From Myxococcales bacterium (GTDB lineage: Bacteria; Myxococcota_A; Polyangia; Polyangiales; Houyiibacteriaceae), in the NCBI GenBank assembly GCA_029861865.1, contig JAOTYL010000013.1, positions 69,995 through 133,994 on the forward strand: 64,000 nucleotides of DNA, in the 5' to 3' direction. This document shows positions 27,266 through 35,900 of this stretch, one piece after another; the first letter of the stretch is position 1; the number at the start of each line of letters is the position of its first letter. The notes below the pieces were generated by a model. It saw nothing but the letters and a program-made list of their open reading frames with translations. It made no database searches and was not told the DNA's origin. The position numbers were made by a program, and so were the translations under genes.

Positions 27266-29521
27266 GTGGCTCAAGTGCGTTCGGGATTATTGATGATTCT
27301 GGCGTGTGCGGCCCTTTGTGGCTGCACACCGAGGCAGGATCCGGCGCGGGCTCCAATCGAGCAAGAAACTCGAACGGTACCTGCGTCCGCGGACGAAGCT
27401 CCCAAGGTCGTCTTGGAAGCTCCTGTGCCGTTTTGGAAAGACGGCTCCGCCCAGGGCCAAGTCGATGCGGCCAGGGCGGACGTCGACGGGCTGCTGCTCC
27501 TCGACCTCGGCGAAGACTGGACCCCGTACATCTTCACCGACTCTTCCTCTCCGGACGAAGAGCCGAAGCCCATGGCGTACCGACCGACCTATCTAGCCCT
27601 CGCGCGCGGCGAGTTCCCAAACGACCGGCACGGAGCCCGCGCACGTAAGGACAAGTACCTCGAGCTCTACGGGATCCTTCCCACGATTTCTCTGATTCGA
27701 ACCCGCTTCGAAGAGATCCGCAACCTCGAATGTGCCGAAACCCTCGATCTGACGCCGCTCCAAAGCTTCGAAGGCTTTCTCGCGTATCGGCCAGGGCGTA
27801 GACCCGCTCGACGACTAGCCCAATACCAGCGGTTGAAGCCCGAGGTGGAAGCTCTGGTTGCCCAGCTCGGCGTGAGCGGCCTCGACGAGATCACGGCCTC
27901 CCAACTCCCCGAGGAGCGGTGGGCGAAAGTCGAGGAATACAAAGTCTTGGCTCCCGAGATTGAGGCCATCGATGCGGCTCAACAACGGTTGCAGTGCGAA
28001 GGCTTCTTCGAGGGGCGAGGTGACTACGTTCCCGGATTGTTCGACTGGCGCACCCATGAAGCGTTGGCGGAGTTCGAGCGTCGGCATCGCGTCTACGGCT
28101 GGGGGTTCATTGGCGACGAGACGTTGGCCGTGCTTCAAAAGACGCCTCTAGAGACCGAACAAGAGGCCGTCATACGAGTCCTGACCGAGCGCGCGATGCA
28201 CGCAGCGCAGGTCATCGAAGACGGAAGCACCTCCATGCTCAAGTCCGGGGAGCCGCGCACCTTCAAGACCGAGGACGGCAGAGAGGTCATCGTCCCTAAC
28301 TTCGAAGCCGAGCTGCGCGAGCGGGTCATTGAGGCCTTCGGCCTTCAGACTCCCGAGTCGACGTATGCGTGGCTCCAATCTCTCGGCGGAATTGGCCCGC
28401 ATGAAATCGTCGCCATCGAAGGCATCGAGCTTCCGCCTTACTATAGCGATAACATGGACCTTTCCGTCTCGATCAATCGAGGCGACGTTTGGTACGAATT
28501 CCCCTACGACGAAGAGGGCAAGGCGAGGTCGCAACCGGTCAGCCGTCGTCCACGCCTCACGGTCTATGTGAAATACAACGACCAGAAGATCCCCTTGGCG
28601 CGATATGGGACGACGGTCGGTGGCTGGCGGGGCGAGTACATCGACGGTGCGGTGATGTGGAAGTACAAGGACTCTCCCGTGGGGAAGCGGGTGTGGAGCC
28701 GTATTGCAGCCGCACCAGTCTGGGTGCCGCCCGAGAGCACGCCGCCAAAGGTGGTGCTCATCAAGACCCGAAAGGGCAAGTACGAGGTCAACTACCACGA
28801 TACCGGCCCGAGCTACGCGTCCGCATACGGTTTGGTCGCCGCGTATCACCGAAAGTTTTACCGCTCGCCCGAGGGTGAGATCCAAATCGGTGGCGATGAG
28901 GGGATCCGCACCCACGGCTCAGTGGACTACATGAGCATCATGCGCCGCCACTCGCATGGCTGTCACCGCATGCACAATCACATCGCCGTCCGACTCATGT
29001 CGTTCGTGCTCGAGCATCGCCCCCATACGCGATATGGGCACCAACCGATGGTGTTCAGACGTGAGTTCGAGTTCGAAGAGGAGATGTATCTCATGGAGTT
29101 CGACCAGGGCGGCTACAACTTCGTGTTGGAAGAACCGCTTCCCGTCGAAGTTGCGATCGGACGGGTCCGCGGTCAGGTCAAACGGCCGATCGAGCACCAC
29201 TTGCCGCGGTTCGACAAAGAAGTCGCCGCGTACGTGATGCCCGATGGATCGTGGGTGACCGTCGACCGCTTCGGCATGATGATGCCGCGGATCAAGCCGT
29301 TCGACTTCGATGTGCCGCTCGACGGTCCAGAGCTCGATCCGAGCCTCGAGCAACCGACTGTTGTGGGTGCTCCTCCAGCCGCGCCAACCGATCCGTCGGC
29401 GGTTGGCGAACCGTCCGCGTCCGGGGAGCCATCGGGAGTGACAACCCCGACGACGGCGCCCGCGGCGATTCCAGTCAACACTTCCGCTGTTCCTGTTGCA
29501 CCGGCCCCCTCGTCGCCTTGA
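27266..29521 (+). CDS. L,D-transpeptidase (YkuD) lipoprotein with peptidoglycan-binding domain
   Basis: The 751-residue product begins with a signal peptide ending in a lipobox (ILACAALCGC). A central segment YVPGLFDWRTHEALAEFERR resembles a PG-binding-1 repeat. The catalytic YkuD region carries GIRTHGSVDYMS (His550) and RRHSHGCHRMHNH (Cys566), the HxG...SxGCxR signature of enzymes that make 3-3 crosslinks or attach proteins to peptidoglycan. The C-terminus is a Pro/Ala/Thr/Ser-rich tail of about 60 residues. GTG 27266 is used; the in-frame ATG ten codons on would still leave a short signal peptide. Longer than typical family members. Confidence 0.85.
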   Translation: MAQVRSGLLMILACAALCGCTPRQDPARAPIEQETRTVPASADEAPKVVLEAPVPFWKDGSAQGQVDAARADVDGLLLLDLGEDWTPYIFTDSSSPDEEPKPMAYRPTYLALARGEFPNDRHGARARKDKYLELYGILPTISLIRTRFEEIRNLECAETLDLTPLQSFEGFLAYRPGRRPARRLAQYQRLKPEVEALVAQLGVSGLDEITASQLPEERWAKVEEYKVLAPEIEAIDAAQQRLQCEGFFEGRGDYVPGLFDWRTHEALAEFERRHRVYGWGFIGDETLAVLQKTPLETEQEAVIRVLTERAMHAAQVIEDGSTSMLKSGEPRTFKTEDGREVIVPNFEAELRERVIEAFGLQTPESTYAWLQSLGGIGPHEIVAIEGIELPPYYSDNMDLSVSINRGDVWYEFPYDEEGKARSQPVSRRPRLTVYVKYNDQKIPLARYGTTVGGWRGEYIDGAVMWKYKDSPVGKRVWSRIAAAPVWVPPESTPPKVVLIKTRKGKYEVNYHDTGPSYASAYGLVAAYHRKFYRSPEGEIQIGGDEGIRTHGSVDYMSIMRRHSHGCHRMHNHIAVRLMSFVLEHRPHTRYGHQPMVFRREFEFEEEMYLMEFDQGGYNFVLEEPLPVEVAIGRVRGQVKRPIEHHLPRFDKEVAAYVMPDGSWVTVDRFGMMMPRIKPFDFDVPLDGPELDPSLEQPTVVGAPPAAPTDPSAVGEPSASGEPSGVTTPTTAPAAIPVNTSAVPVAPAPSSP

Positions 29522-30715
29522 AAACGAGACGCAATTCATTCGCGTCGCGGGGTGTGGACAGGTTGGGTGAAACGCGGGTTGCTTGGGGAGAAAAAAATGC
29601 ATTTTTCCACAAGCGAATTTCGTTGATCTCGCCAAGCAGATCTGTAGAAGTAGACGTTCGGAAGATCGCGACACGCGAGTTCGACGTTCTTTGAAGCAAC
29701 CCATCTGACAACAGCAACGAGAAGTTGTTGTTTCTCCCTCTCACGGGGGCGAGAGGCGGGGCCGCGAGGTTCCGCAGTCGGGGCGCTGAGAGCGCCGAAC
29801 GTGTCCGTGGGTCGTGAGGATTGCAGAAGTCATTGGTCGTCTGCGGGTTTCGAGTCGAGCGAGAGCTACGACGAGGTTCCCACAACGCAGGGGGGCAGTG
29901 GCGGAAGGCGCGCCTGAATCGGGACACCATCCTGTTTCACCGCACGGTGGTCGCGAAGATTCTTGGCGAGGCGCCGACGGTCTTGGCACTGAGACCGATC
30001 GGTGACGGCGACGGCGCGTCAGAGGTTCGGCATTACGCTGCCTGGCAGTGGAGTGCCCGCCGAAGCGAGCGTGACGGGGTGACACCGTCGGCTCATTGCG
30101 AACACCGGTTCGGAACCGGCCGCGGTAGTCCCACGAGGTGCGGGTGCCCATCTTTGAAAACTAAATCTGGATTGCACGCGTCGGTCTGAGCATGCTGCGC
30201 GACACCGTTGCTCACGGGGCCAAAAGCTCCAACAACGGCATGAGACAAAGCATGTGTCTTAGGATCCACGAGAAAGCGCATCCCAACTGGCGCCCCTGGC
30301 GAGCCGAAATCCAGGGGTTCAGGCACGACGAGAGTCGTCGCGGAGTCCAATCACGCCGGTTTGCTAACACCAAACCGGCGCTGGGGCTTCGTCCGGAGGC
30401 CGAGCATAGGGCAACCTATGCAGGCCGACGGTACTTCGAAGCGATCAAAAGCAGACGAGTACGACGACAGCGCTCGAGACGTATCGGTCAAAGCTTCTCC
30501 AGTGAGCAAAAACATGTTTACGCGAGTTGTTAGTAGGCTTCCCGACGGGGGACGCATCGCGCCGAGACGTGTCGATCAAAGCTGGCAACGCTGAATAAGC
30601 CTGCCATCGAGCCTCGCGCTCGAAATCCAGACAAAGTCGGTCGTGGTGCACGCAACGTATGGGCGTGCACGGAACCGAGCGATGAACAACTCATCGCAAG
30701 GCGAGCGAAATTCCA
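29522..30715. other. 1.2-kb non-coding, hairpin-rich segment next to the integrase
   Basis: No frame here looks like a real protein. Many short dyads do occur: CCTCTC/GAGAGG (29738-29757), GGCGCT/AGCGCC (about 29782-29796), CCGGTTC/GAACCGG (about 30105-30119), CCCCTGG/CCAGGGG (30293-30317), GCCGGTTTG/CAAACCGGC (30355-30379), GTGCACG/CGTGCAC (30646-30670) and GATGA/TCATC (30681-30695). It may hold a structured RNA or the attachment region of the integrase. I could not match it to tmRNA, RNase P RNA, a tRNA or a known riboswitch. Confidence 0.45.
30475..30583 (+). repeat. Two near-identical 21-bp direct repeats, 88 bp apart
   Basis: CGAGAC followed by GTATCGGTCAAAGCT (30475-30495) recurs as CGAGAC followed by GTGTCGATCAAAGCT (30563-30583), with two mismatches in 21 bp. 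Direct repeats of this length beside an integrase gene often are arm-type binding sites or duplicated attachment cores. No third copy was noticed. Confidence 0.5.
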
Positions 30716-30746
30716 AAAGGGGCGATCCGTGCCGGGTCGCCCCTTT
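30716..30746. terminator. Intrinsic terminator-like hairpin downstream of the integrase gene
   Basis: AAAGGGGCGA and TCGCCCCTTT form a perfect 10-bp stem around an 11-nt loop, with T and A runs outside, so it could work in both directions. The right 22 nt (30726-30747) are identical to 46747-46768, next to the decayed recombinase, which marks it as part of the same mobile-element family. Confidence 0.65.
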
Positions 30747-30790
30747 CCTATGTAAGCTGCTGAAATCTAAGCAGCTTTTCGGATGGTGCC

Positions 30791-31855
30791 TCAGCCCGGT
30801 GCCGTCAGGGTGCCGTGGGGAGGTGATGAGGGCTCGAGGTCGGCCACGATTCGGAGCTGTGCGCGCTTTCCAAGGTGCGCATACTGCTCCGTGCTCTTGA
30901 GCGATCTGTGCCCCAGCTGCGCCTGGATCGCCTTCATGGAGTGCCCTCCCGTGGCCGCCTGACTGGCTACAGAGTGACGCCCAATCCTGTGGTGTCCGAG
31001 CTCGCGAAGCCCTAGAGCGCGTTGCACGAGGTGCATCGGGCGCGCGTGGGAGTGGATCTTCTTGGGAAAGCGCCCGTCCTTGCTGAACAGGAACTCTGGC
31101 CCTGCAAATCCGCTCTTGATGTGCCATCGAATCGCGTCGACCACGTCCTGCGTGAGCGACAATGTCAGCACACGATTGTTTTTGCGTGGCCCCAGGGCCG
31201 CAGGCCGATCCTTGTGGCCACGTTGCACAGCGCGATCGACCACCAACATAGGCGGTACGTCGCGAATCCGATCCTTCGAGATCGCGTAGACCTCCCCGGC
31301 GCGCAGCCCGAGGCGTGTCGTGATGTAAAAGAACGTGTACCATTGCGGGAACCTCTCGAACATGCCGTCTAGGAACCTGTCGCGCTCCTGTTCGGTGTAC
31401 CATTCGGGGTTCTGTTCGGGGGCACTTTCCATCGGTACGTAAGGCACTGATGGCAGGTGTCCCCTTTTCCACATGAAGCGGAGCACAGCGCGCACCACTT
31501 TCGTGCGGTTGTTGATCGACTCCGGACCGAGGTGATCCGGCAGACTCTGCTTGAGCTCGTCGATCGCGGAGGTGTCCACTTGCTCGATGTACAGGTGGCC
31601 GAGGCACGGCTCGATCTGACTCCAGAATCGCCTTCTGTGATCGATCGTACCGGGCCTCACGGTCGTCGCGGACATGTACATCTCGTACGCGTCCGATAGG
31701 ACGAAGCGCTTGCGCGCCATCAAGAGCTCTTCGCGCTTCTGTCGTTCTGCTGCGCACGCCTCGGCCTTGGTGCGGAACCCGGCATGCCTGTGCCTGCCGT
31801 GCCCCTCCAAGGTAAAGTCGTACAGCCATGATCTATCTCGTCGTCTAACGGTCAT
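30791..31855 (-). CDS. Phage/island-type tyrosine recombinase (integrase)
   Basis: The 354-residue protein has the core-binding region (TVRPGTIDHRRRFWSQIEPC) and the catalytic domain with Arg in TTRLGLRAGEV, His-x-x-Arg in HHRIGRHSVAS, and LGHRSLKSTEQYAHL with the nucleophile Tyr. It lacks the extra integron-integrase patch, so it is not an IntI. It integrates or excises an element by site-specific recombination. ATG 31855 has AAGGA upstream at a fair distance, while a longer GTG start at 31876 does not. The start overlaps the excisionase end. The terminal HGTLTAPG coding sequence resembles DNA near 46600. Confidence 0.9.
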   Translation of the reverse strand: MTVRRRDRSWLYDFTLEGHGRHRHAGFRTKAEACAAERQKREELLMARKRFVLSDAYEMYMSATTVRPGTIDHRRRFWSQIEPCLGHLYIEQVDTSAIDELKQSLPDHLGPESINNRTKVVRAVLRFMWKRGHLPSVPYVPMESAPEQNPEWYTEQERDRFLDGMFERFPQWYTFFYITTRLGLRAGEVYAISKDRIRDVPPMLVVDRAVQRGHKDRPAALGPRKNNRVLTLSLTQDVVDAIRWHIKSGFAGPEFLFSKDGRFPKKIHSHARPMHLVQRALGLRELGHHRIGRHSVASQAATGGHSMKAIQAQLGHRSLKSTEQYAHLGKRAQLRIVADLEPSSPPHGTLTAPG

Positions 31856-32108
31856 GCGGTCGTTTCCTTTCTGCACGAAACTTCCGCATCGCCATGTTCG
31901 GGTCCGTCAGATAGAGGTCTAACATATCTCGACGGAACCGGCGCGAGCGAGGCCGGCCGTAGACAGGAATCTTCCCTGCGCTCACGAGGTTCTGTAGGTA
32001 GCCAACCGACCAGCCTGTGTAGGCGGCGGCCTCGGCATAGGTAAGCCAGGGTGTCGGCGGATTTGCGCCGCCGCCAGGCGTGATTGAATCTCCCCTCGTC
32101 GTCCACAT
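31845..32108 (-). CDS. Excisionase-like helix-turn-helix protein
   Basis: The 87-residue product contains a MerR/excisionase-type winged helix: LTYAEAAAYTGWSVGYLQNL then VSAGKIPVYGRPRSRRFRRD. Such proteins bend DNA at attachment sites and set the direction of the recombinase, and often repress their own promoter. Its 3' end overlaps the integrase start by 11 bp, a compact int-xis unit transcribed leftward. The hairpin field at 32240-32475 lies upstream. Confidence 0.75.
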   Translation of the reverse strand: MWTTRGDSITPGGGANPPTPWLTYAEAAAYTGWSVGYLQNLVSAGKIPVYGRPRSRRFRRDMLDLYLTDPNMAMRKFRAERKRPHDR

Positions 32109-32239
32109 CTATGTTGCGCTGGATCGCGATTTTTTTTCGCGTCCGGTTCCCTGAAGAGGATTGGTCCGTCTGTGACTTTCAGTGCCAGCGAGTGACAGAA
32201 AGTGCCAACATTGGTCAGAATGTGACTCAACTTGTTCGG

Positions 32240-32475
32240 GCAAGGTGGAGTTTTGTTTAACAAAACTGCAAGCGCTGCGCGCGACGTCTTCGACGTTCGC
32301 GCCGCCGCACTTTGTGGAAGTGCTCAACGCCTTCGGCTTATTTGCAGTGGCCATACGAGCCGCTGCGCGCGAATAAGCCGTAGGCGTTGAGCACGTCATC
32401 ACGCTCGAGTGCGGAACGATACAAGTTCCGAGGCGAAGGGCGTGCAGTTTTGGTGTCTGCCAAAACTATGCCTTG
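32240..32475. other. Field of inverted repeats upstream of the excisionase gene
   Basis: Within about 235 bp there are AGTTTTGTT/AACAAAACT (32249-32267, centre T), GCGCGACGTC/GACGTTCGCGC (about 32278-32302), the 75-bp dyad 32320-32394, GGAAC/GTTCC (about 32413-32429) and AGTTTTGG/CCAAAACT (about 32449-32470). Repeated GTGACT and AGTGCCA words lie just to the left. No gene is visible from 32109 to 32696. It could be an origin, a transfer region, an attachment region or a structured RNA. Confidence 0.55.
32320..32394. repeat. 75-bp imperfect dyad with attC-like terminal boxes
   Basis: Arms of 23 bp (32320-32342 and 32372-32394) pair with one mismatch, and an inner 8-bp stem (GCAGTGGC with GCCGCTGC, one G-T pair) closes a 7-nt loop. 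The ends contain GCTCAAC (fits RYYYAAC, 32322-32328) and GTTGAGC (fits GTTRRRY, 32386-32392), the R boxes of integron attC sites, in the correct order. The central spacers are almost complementary, which is unusual for attC. No integron integrase is in the window. Confidence 0.5.
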
Positions 32476-32696
32476 CCCCAACAAAGTTTGGTCCCTTTTG
32501 ACGCGCGATGAATCGACTTGGAGTTTATTGCACCAATCTGAACCACAGTGACTCCTTTTGCCTCACGGTGACTCAAGCTGCGTCATTCGGAGTCAGACCG
32601 AATCACTTCAGTGCAAAAAAACGCAGCACGCGCCAAAGAAGAGCAGAACGAGCCACTCTGCATCACTACGAAATGATTCCGCGACTCGAGCAACTT

Positions 32697-32897
32697 TTTG
32701 GGGCGCTTGGTCTTGCGCTTCAGAATGGCTAGCTGCTGACTCAAGGCGAGGTTTTCGAGAGCGAGCTCGCGCTGCGGCCGGAGGCACGATCTAGCGGTCG
32801 CAAGCAGGGCGTACAGCAAGTGAACCATTGGGTTGGCCAGCCTGACCCCGAGCGCGGAAACGTCAACGATTGTGCGGTCGCCGGGGTTCTGAGGAGG
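32697..32897 (-). mobile_element. IS remnant 1: transposase N-terminus and left end
   Basis: A minus-strand fragment of 44 codons (HLLYALLATARSCLRPQREL ... LKRKTKRPK) is the N-terminus of a DDE (rve-type, IS3/IS481-like) transposase. Upstream of it lies a left-end sequence related to copies at 42822-42892, 46218-46281 and 46451-46513 (core GATTGTGCGGTCGMCGGGGT, then TTCTGAGGAGG). The rest of the element is gone. It ends 25 bp from the ndvB-like stop codon. Confidence 0.7.
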
Positions 32898-32921
32898 TAC
32901 AGGGGAATTGCGTGGGCGTTC

Positions 32922-35900
32922 CTAGCTAGGTAGCAGTCCGCGTCTATCGGCTAAGAGACGGATGCTGACCTGGTGAGTCTTCCCATCGTTGGGCAGAGGG
33001 ACCTCCTGGCCATCGATTGGCTCTCCGTCGACGAGGAGCTCGGCGACGCCATGGCCCGAACCCCCTGGGTTCTCCACCTCGATCCGCAGAGCTCCACCTG
33101 CCGTTCGGATCGTCGCATTGAATCCGGGCCAGTCCCCCGGAATCCGCGGGTCGATCCGCAGCCCGCCGTCGACCCTCCGCAGCCCAAGGATGACCTCGAT
33201 TCCGAGCCGCCAGAACCACGCTGCCGAGCCTGTGTACCAACTCCAGCCGCCACGCCCGACATGAGGATCGACGCTGGCGATGTCCGCGGCCAGGACGTAG
33301 GGCTCGAGCCGATAGCAGAGCGCGTCGCCTCTGCTGCGGGAGTGCGCGATCGGGTTGAGTAGCTGGGCGATACGCACCGACTGCTCCCAGTCGCCGGACT
33401 CCGCAAGGGCCCAAGCGAGCCATGCCGAAGCATGTGTATACTGGCCGCCGTTCTCGCGGATCCCCGGAGGGTAAGCCTTGATGTAGCCTGGGTCGCGTGG
33501 TGTCGCATCGAAAGGAGGCCAGAGAAGCCGCAAGAGCTTCTGATCCTCCCGAAGCAACACCGATCCCGCCGAATGAAGCGCTCGCGCCGACCGCTCGGGC
33601 GGTGCCGCTCCCGAAAGCACGGCCCATGACTGCGCAATGGAATCGATGCGGCACTCCTCTGAAGCGCTCGACCCCCACGGCTTGCCGTCATCGTCGTACG
33701 CCCGTCGATACCAGCCCCCGTCCCAACCCTCGCGCTCCACCACGGCTGCGAGCTCCCGGGAACGGTCACGCCAGGCATGCGCATGATCCCCCTCACCCCT
33801 TTGCTCACACAGACTCGCGAATCCGTCCATCGCTGCGATCGCGAACCACGCGAGCCAAACGCTTTCGCCACGGCCTCGGGAGCCGACGCGGTTCATGCCG
33901 TCGTTCCAGTCCCCGTCTCCGATGAGTGGCAAGCCCCGCGGCCCGCGCGTCACGCCGCGCTCTAGCGCTCTATGGCAGTGCTCGAACAGAGATCCGGTTG
34001 AAGTGGTCGCGTCAAAAAGACCGAAGCGGTCGTGCTCGTCCGGCTGGAGCGGCGGGCCCGTGAGAAAAGGAACCTGCTCATCCAGGATCGCCAGATCCCC
34101 CGTCGCTTCGACGTACTGAGCCGTGACGTAGGGAAGCCACAGAAGATCGTCGGAGCAGCGCGTGCGAACGCCCCGACCCACTGGAGGATGCCACCAGTGG
34201 AGCACGTCTCCCTCTTCGAATTGCCGTGCGGCGCTCTCGAGGATGTGTCGTCGCGTCATCTCGGGGTCGACGTGGGCGATAGCCAGCACGTCCTGAAGCT
34301 GGTCGCGAAACCCAAAGGCGCCACTCGACTGATAGAAGCCTGTGCGACCGAGGATTCTCGACGAGAGAACCTGGTAGAGGGCCCAGCGATTGAGCATCAG
34401 GTCCATCTCCTTGGAGGGCGTCCGTACCGTGATGGCATCGAGCAGGGAGTCCCAGTGCACCCCGAGCTGCTGCCAGGCCTCTTTGACCCTCGCCGGATCA
34501 CGCCAGGCGCGGACGAGCTCACGCATGTGTTCGGTATTTCGCCCCGTACCCAGGACGAAGAACGTCTCCACCTCTTCGCCGGGACCAATGTCGAGGTGCA
34601 CTTGGAACGCTCCACAAGGGTCGAGCCCGGCACGCGTCATACCGCTCAAGCCCACACGTCGGAGCGCCGCGGGGGAACCCACGTTGCCCTCCCGTCCCAG
34701 GAATTCCCTTCGGTCGGCGGTTAATCCGTGAGGATCGCGGTCCGAGCTCAGAAAGGCAACCCGCTCGGCGAAGTCTGGGTTCCAAGCGTTGCGGGCCACG
34801 AGCGCATGGACCTCGGCGTCGTAAAGCGGCACTACGTGAGCTCCGCTGACATCCGCAGAGCGCCCCAGCACCCACTGGGCGTAGTACGTAGCCGTCACCC
34901 TCCGCATGCGGGCCTCGCAGTTGCGCAGCCGGATCTGGACAATCTTCACGGGGTCGTCTGGAGGCACGAAGACGCGCAGCAACTGCTCGAAGGCGTGGCC
35001 GTTCTGCCTCCATTCCGTATATCCCGCACCGTGGCGGACCTCGCATGCAACGTCGCTGCCCGCTGGTTTCGGTGTGGGCGTCCAAACTTCCGCCGTCTCC
35101 TCATCGCGCAGGTACAGTGCTTCGCCAGGCCCGTCGAGAACCGGGTCATTCGTCCACGGAGTAAGGCGGAACTCCCCGCTGTTCCCGGCCCAAGTGTAGC
35201 CTCCACCAGCCTCGGTCACGAGGCAGCCGAACTCCTCGTTTGCCAGCACGTTGCACCACGGGGCGGGCGTCGTCTGCCCGGGCCGGAGGTGAATCACATA
35301 CTCACGTCCGTCGTGTGAGAATCCACCAAGCCCATTGTCGAAGTGCAAATCCTCGGGTCGACCGAGCGGCTTTGTCGGGGCGCGCCGCGGGGCAGGGCGC
35401 ATGGAGACGAAGCGGGGAAGCGGGTGCGGCTCGACGTGGGGAGAGAGCTGGGCGGCAAGCGACCGACCGTCGGACTCGAGGATGACGCCTGCTGCGGCCG
35501 CGAGGAGACCGAGCTGGTCCTCCTGAGCCTGGTCCTCTCGCAGTAGGTGAATGCCACCATGCCGCCCTAGCCAATCCGCGGAACCCAGACCTGAGACGAG
35601 ACGATGTGCTGCCTGCAATGCATCGTCCCGGTAGGCCGAGGCCGTCTGTGACTGCACGACCAAATCGATCACGATCCCTCGCCTCCGCCATAGCTCGTGC
35701 GCGCGAATGAGGTCTGCGAGGAGCTTGTCGTCCCTTGGATCGGGCGTGCGATGGAGCAGGATGGGGTTATCGCCGGAGATCCCCAGTGCCCAGAGTTGTG
35801 GTTGGCCCAGACGATTGGCAGCGATGGTCTCGGGATCCGCACGAAGCGCAGCGCCGGGATCGAGCAGAACGGAGAGCAGCTCTTGGAGCTCGGGCAAGCG

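Noticed and set aside
29821-30189. 122-codon plus-strand frame
   Set aside because: Arg/Gly-rich product typical of random GC-rich frames; no motif.
30093-30350. 85-codon minus-strand frame in the structured region
   Set aside because: Composition is passable, but it spans several of the hairpins, has no recognised motif and no clear ribosome site; not enough to call.
30576-31829. 417-codon minus-strand frame over the integrase
   Set aside because: Another frame of the integrase gene; Arg/Pro/Ser-rich and motif-free.
30791-31855. Integrase as an integron integrase (IntI)
   Set aside because: The catalytic domain lacks the additional IntI-specific helix, and an excisionase is coupled to it, so it is a phage/island integrase even though an attC-like dyad is nearby.
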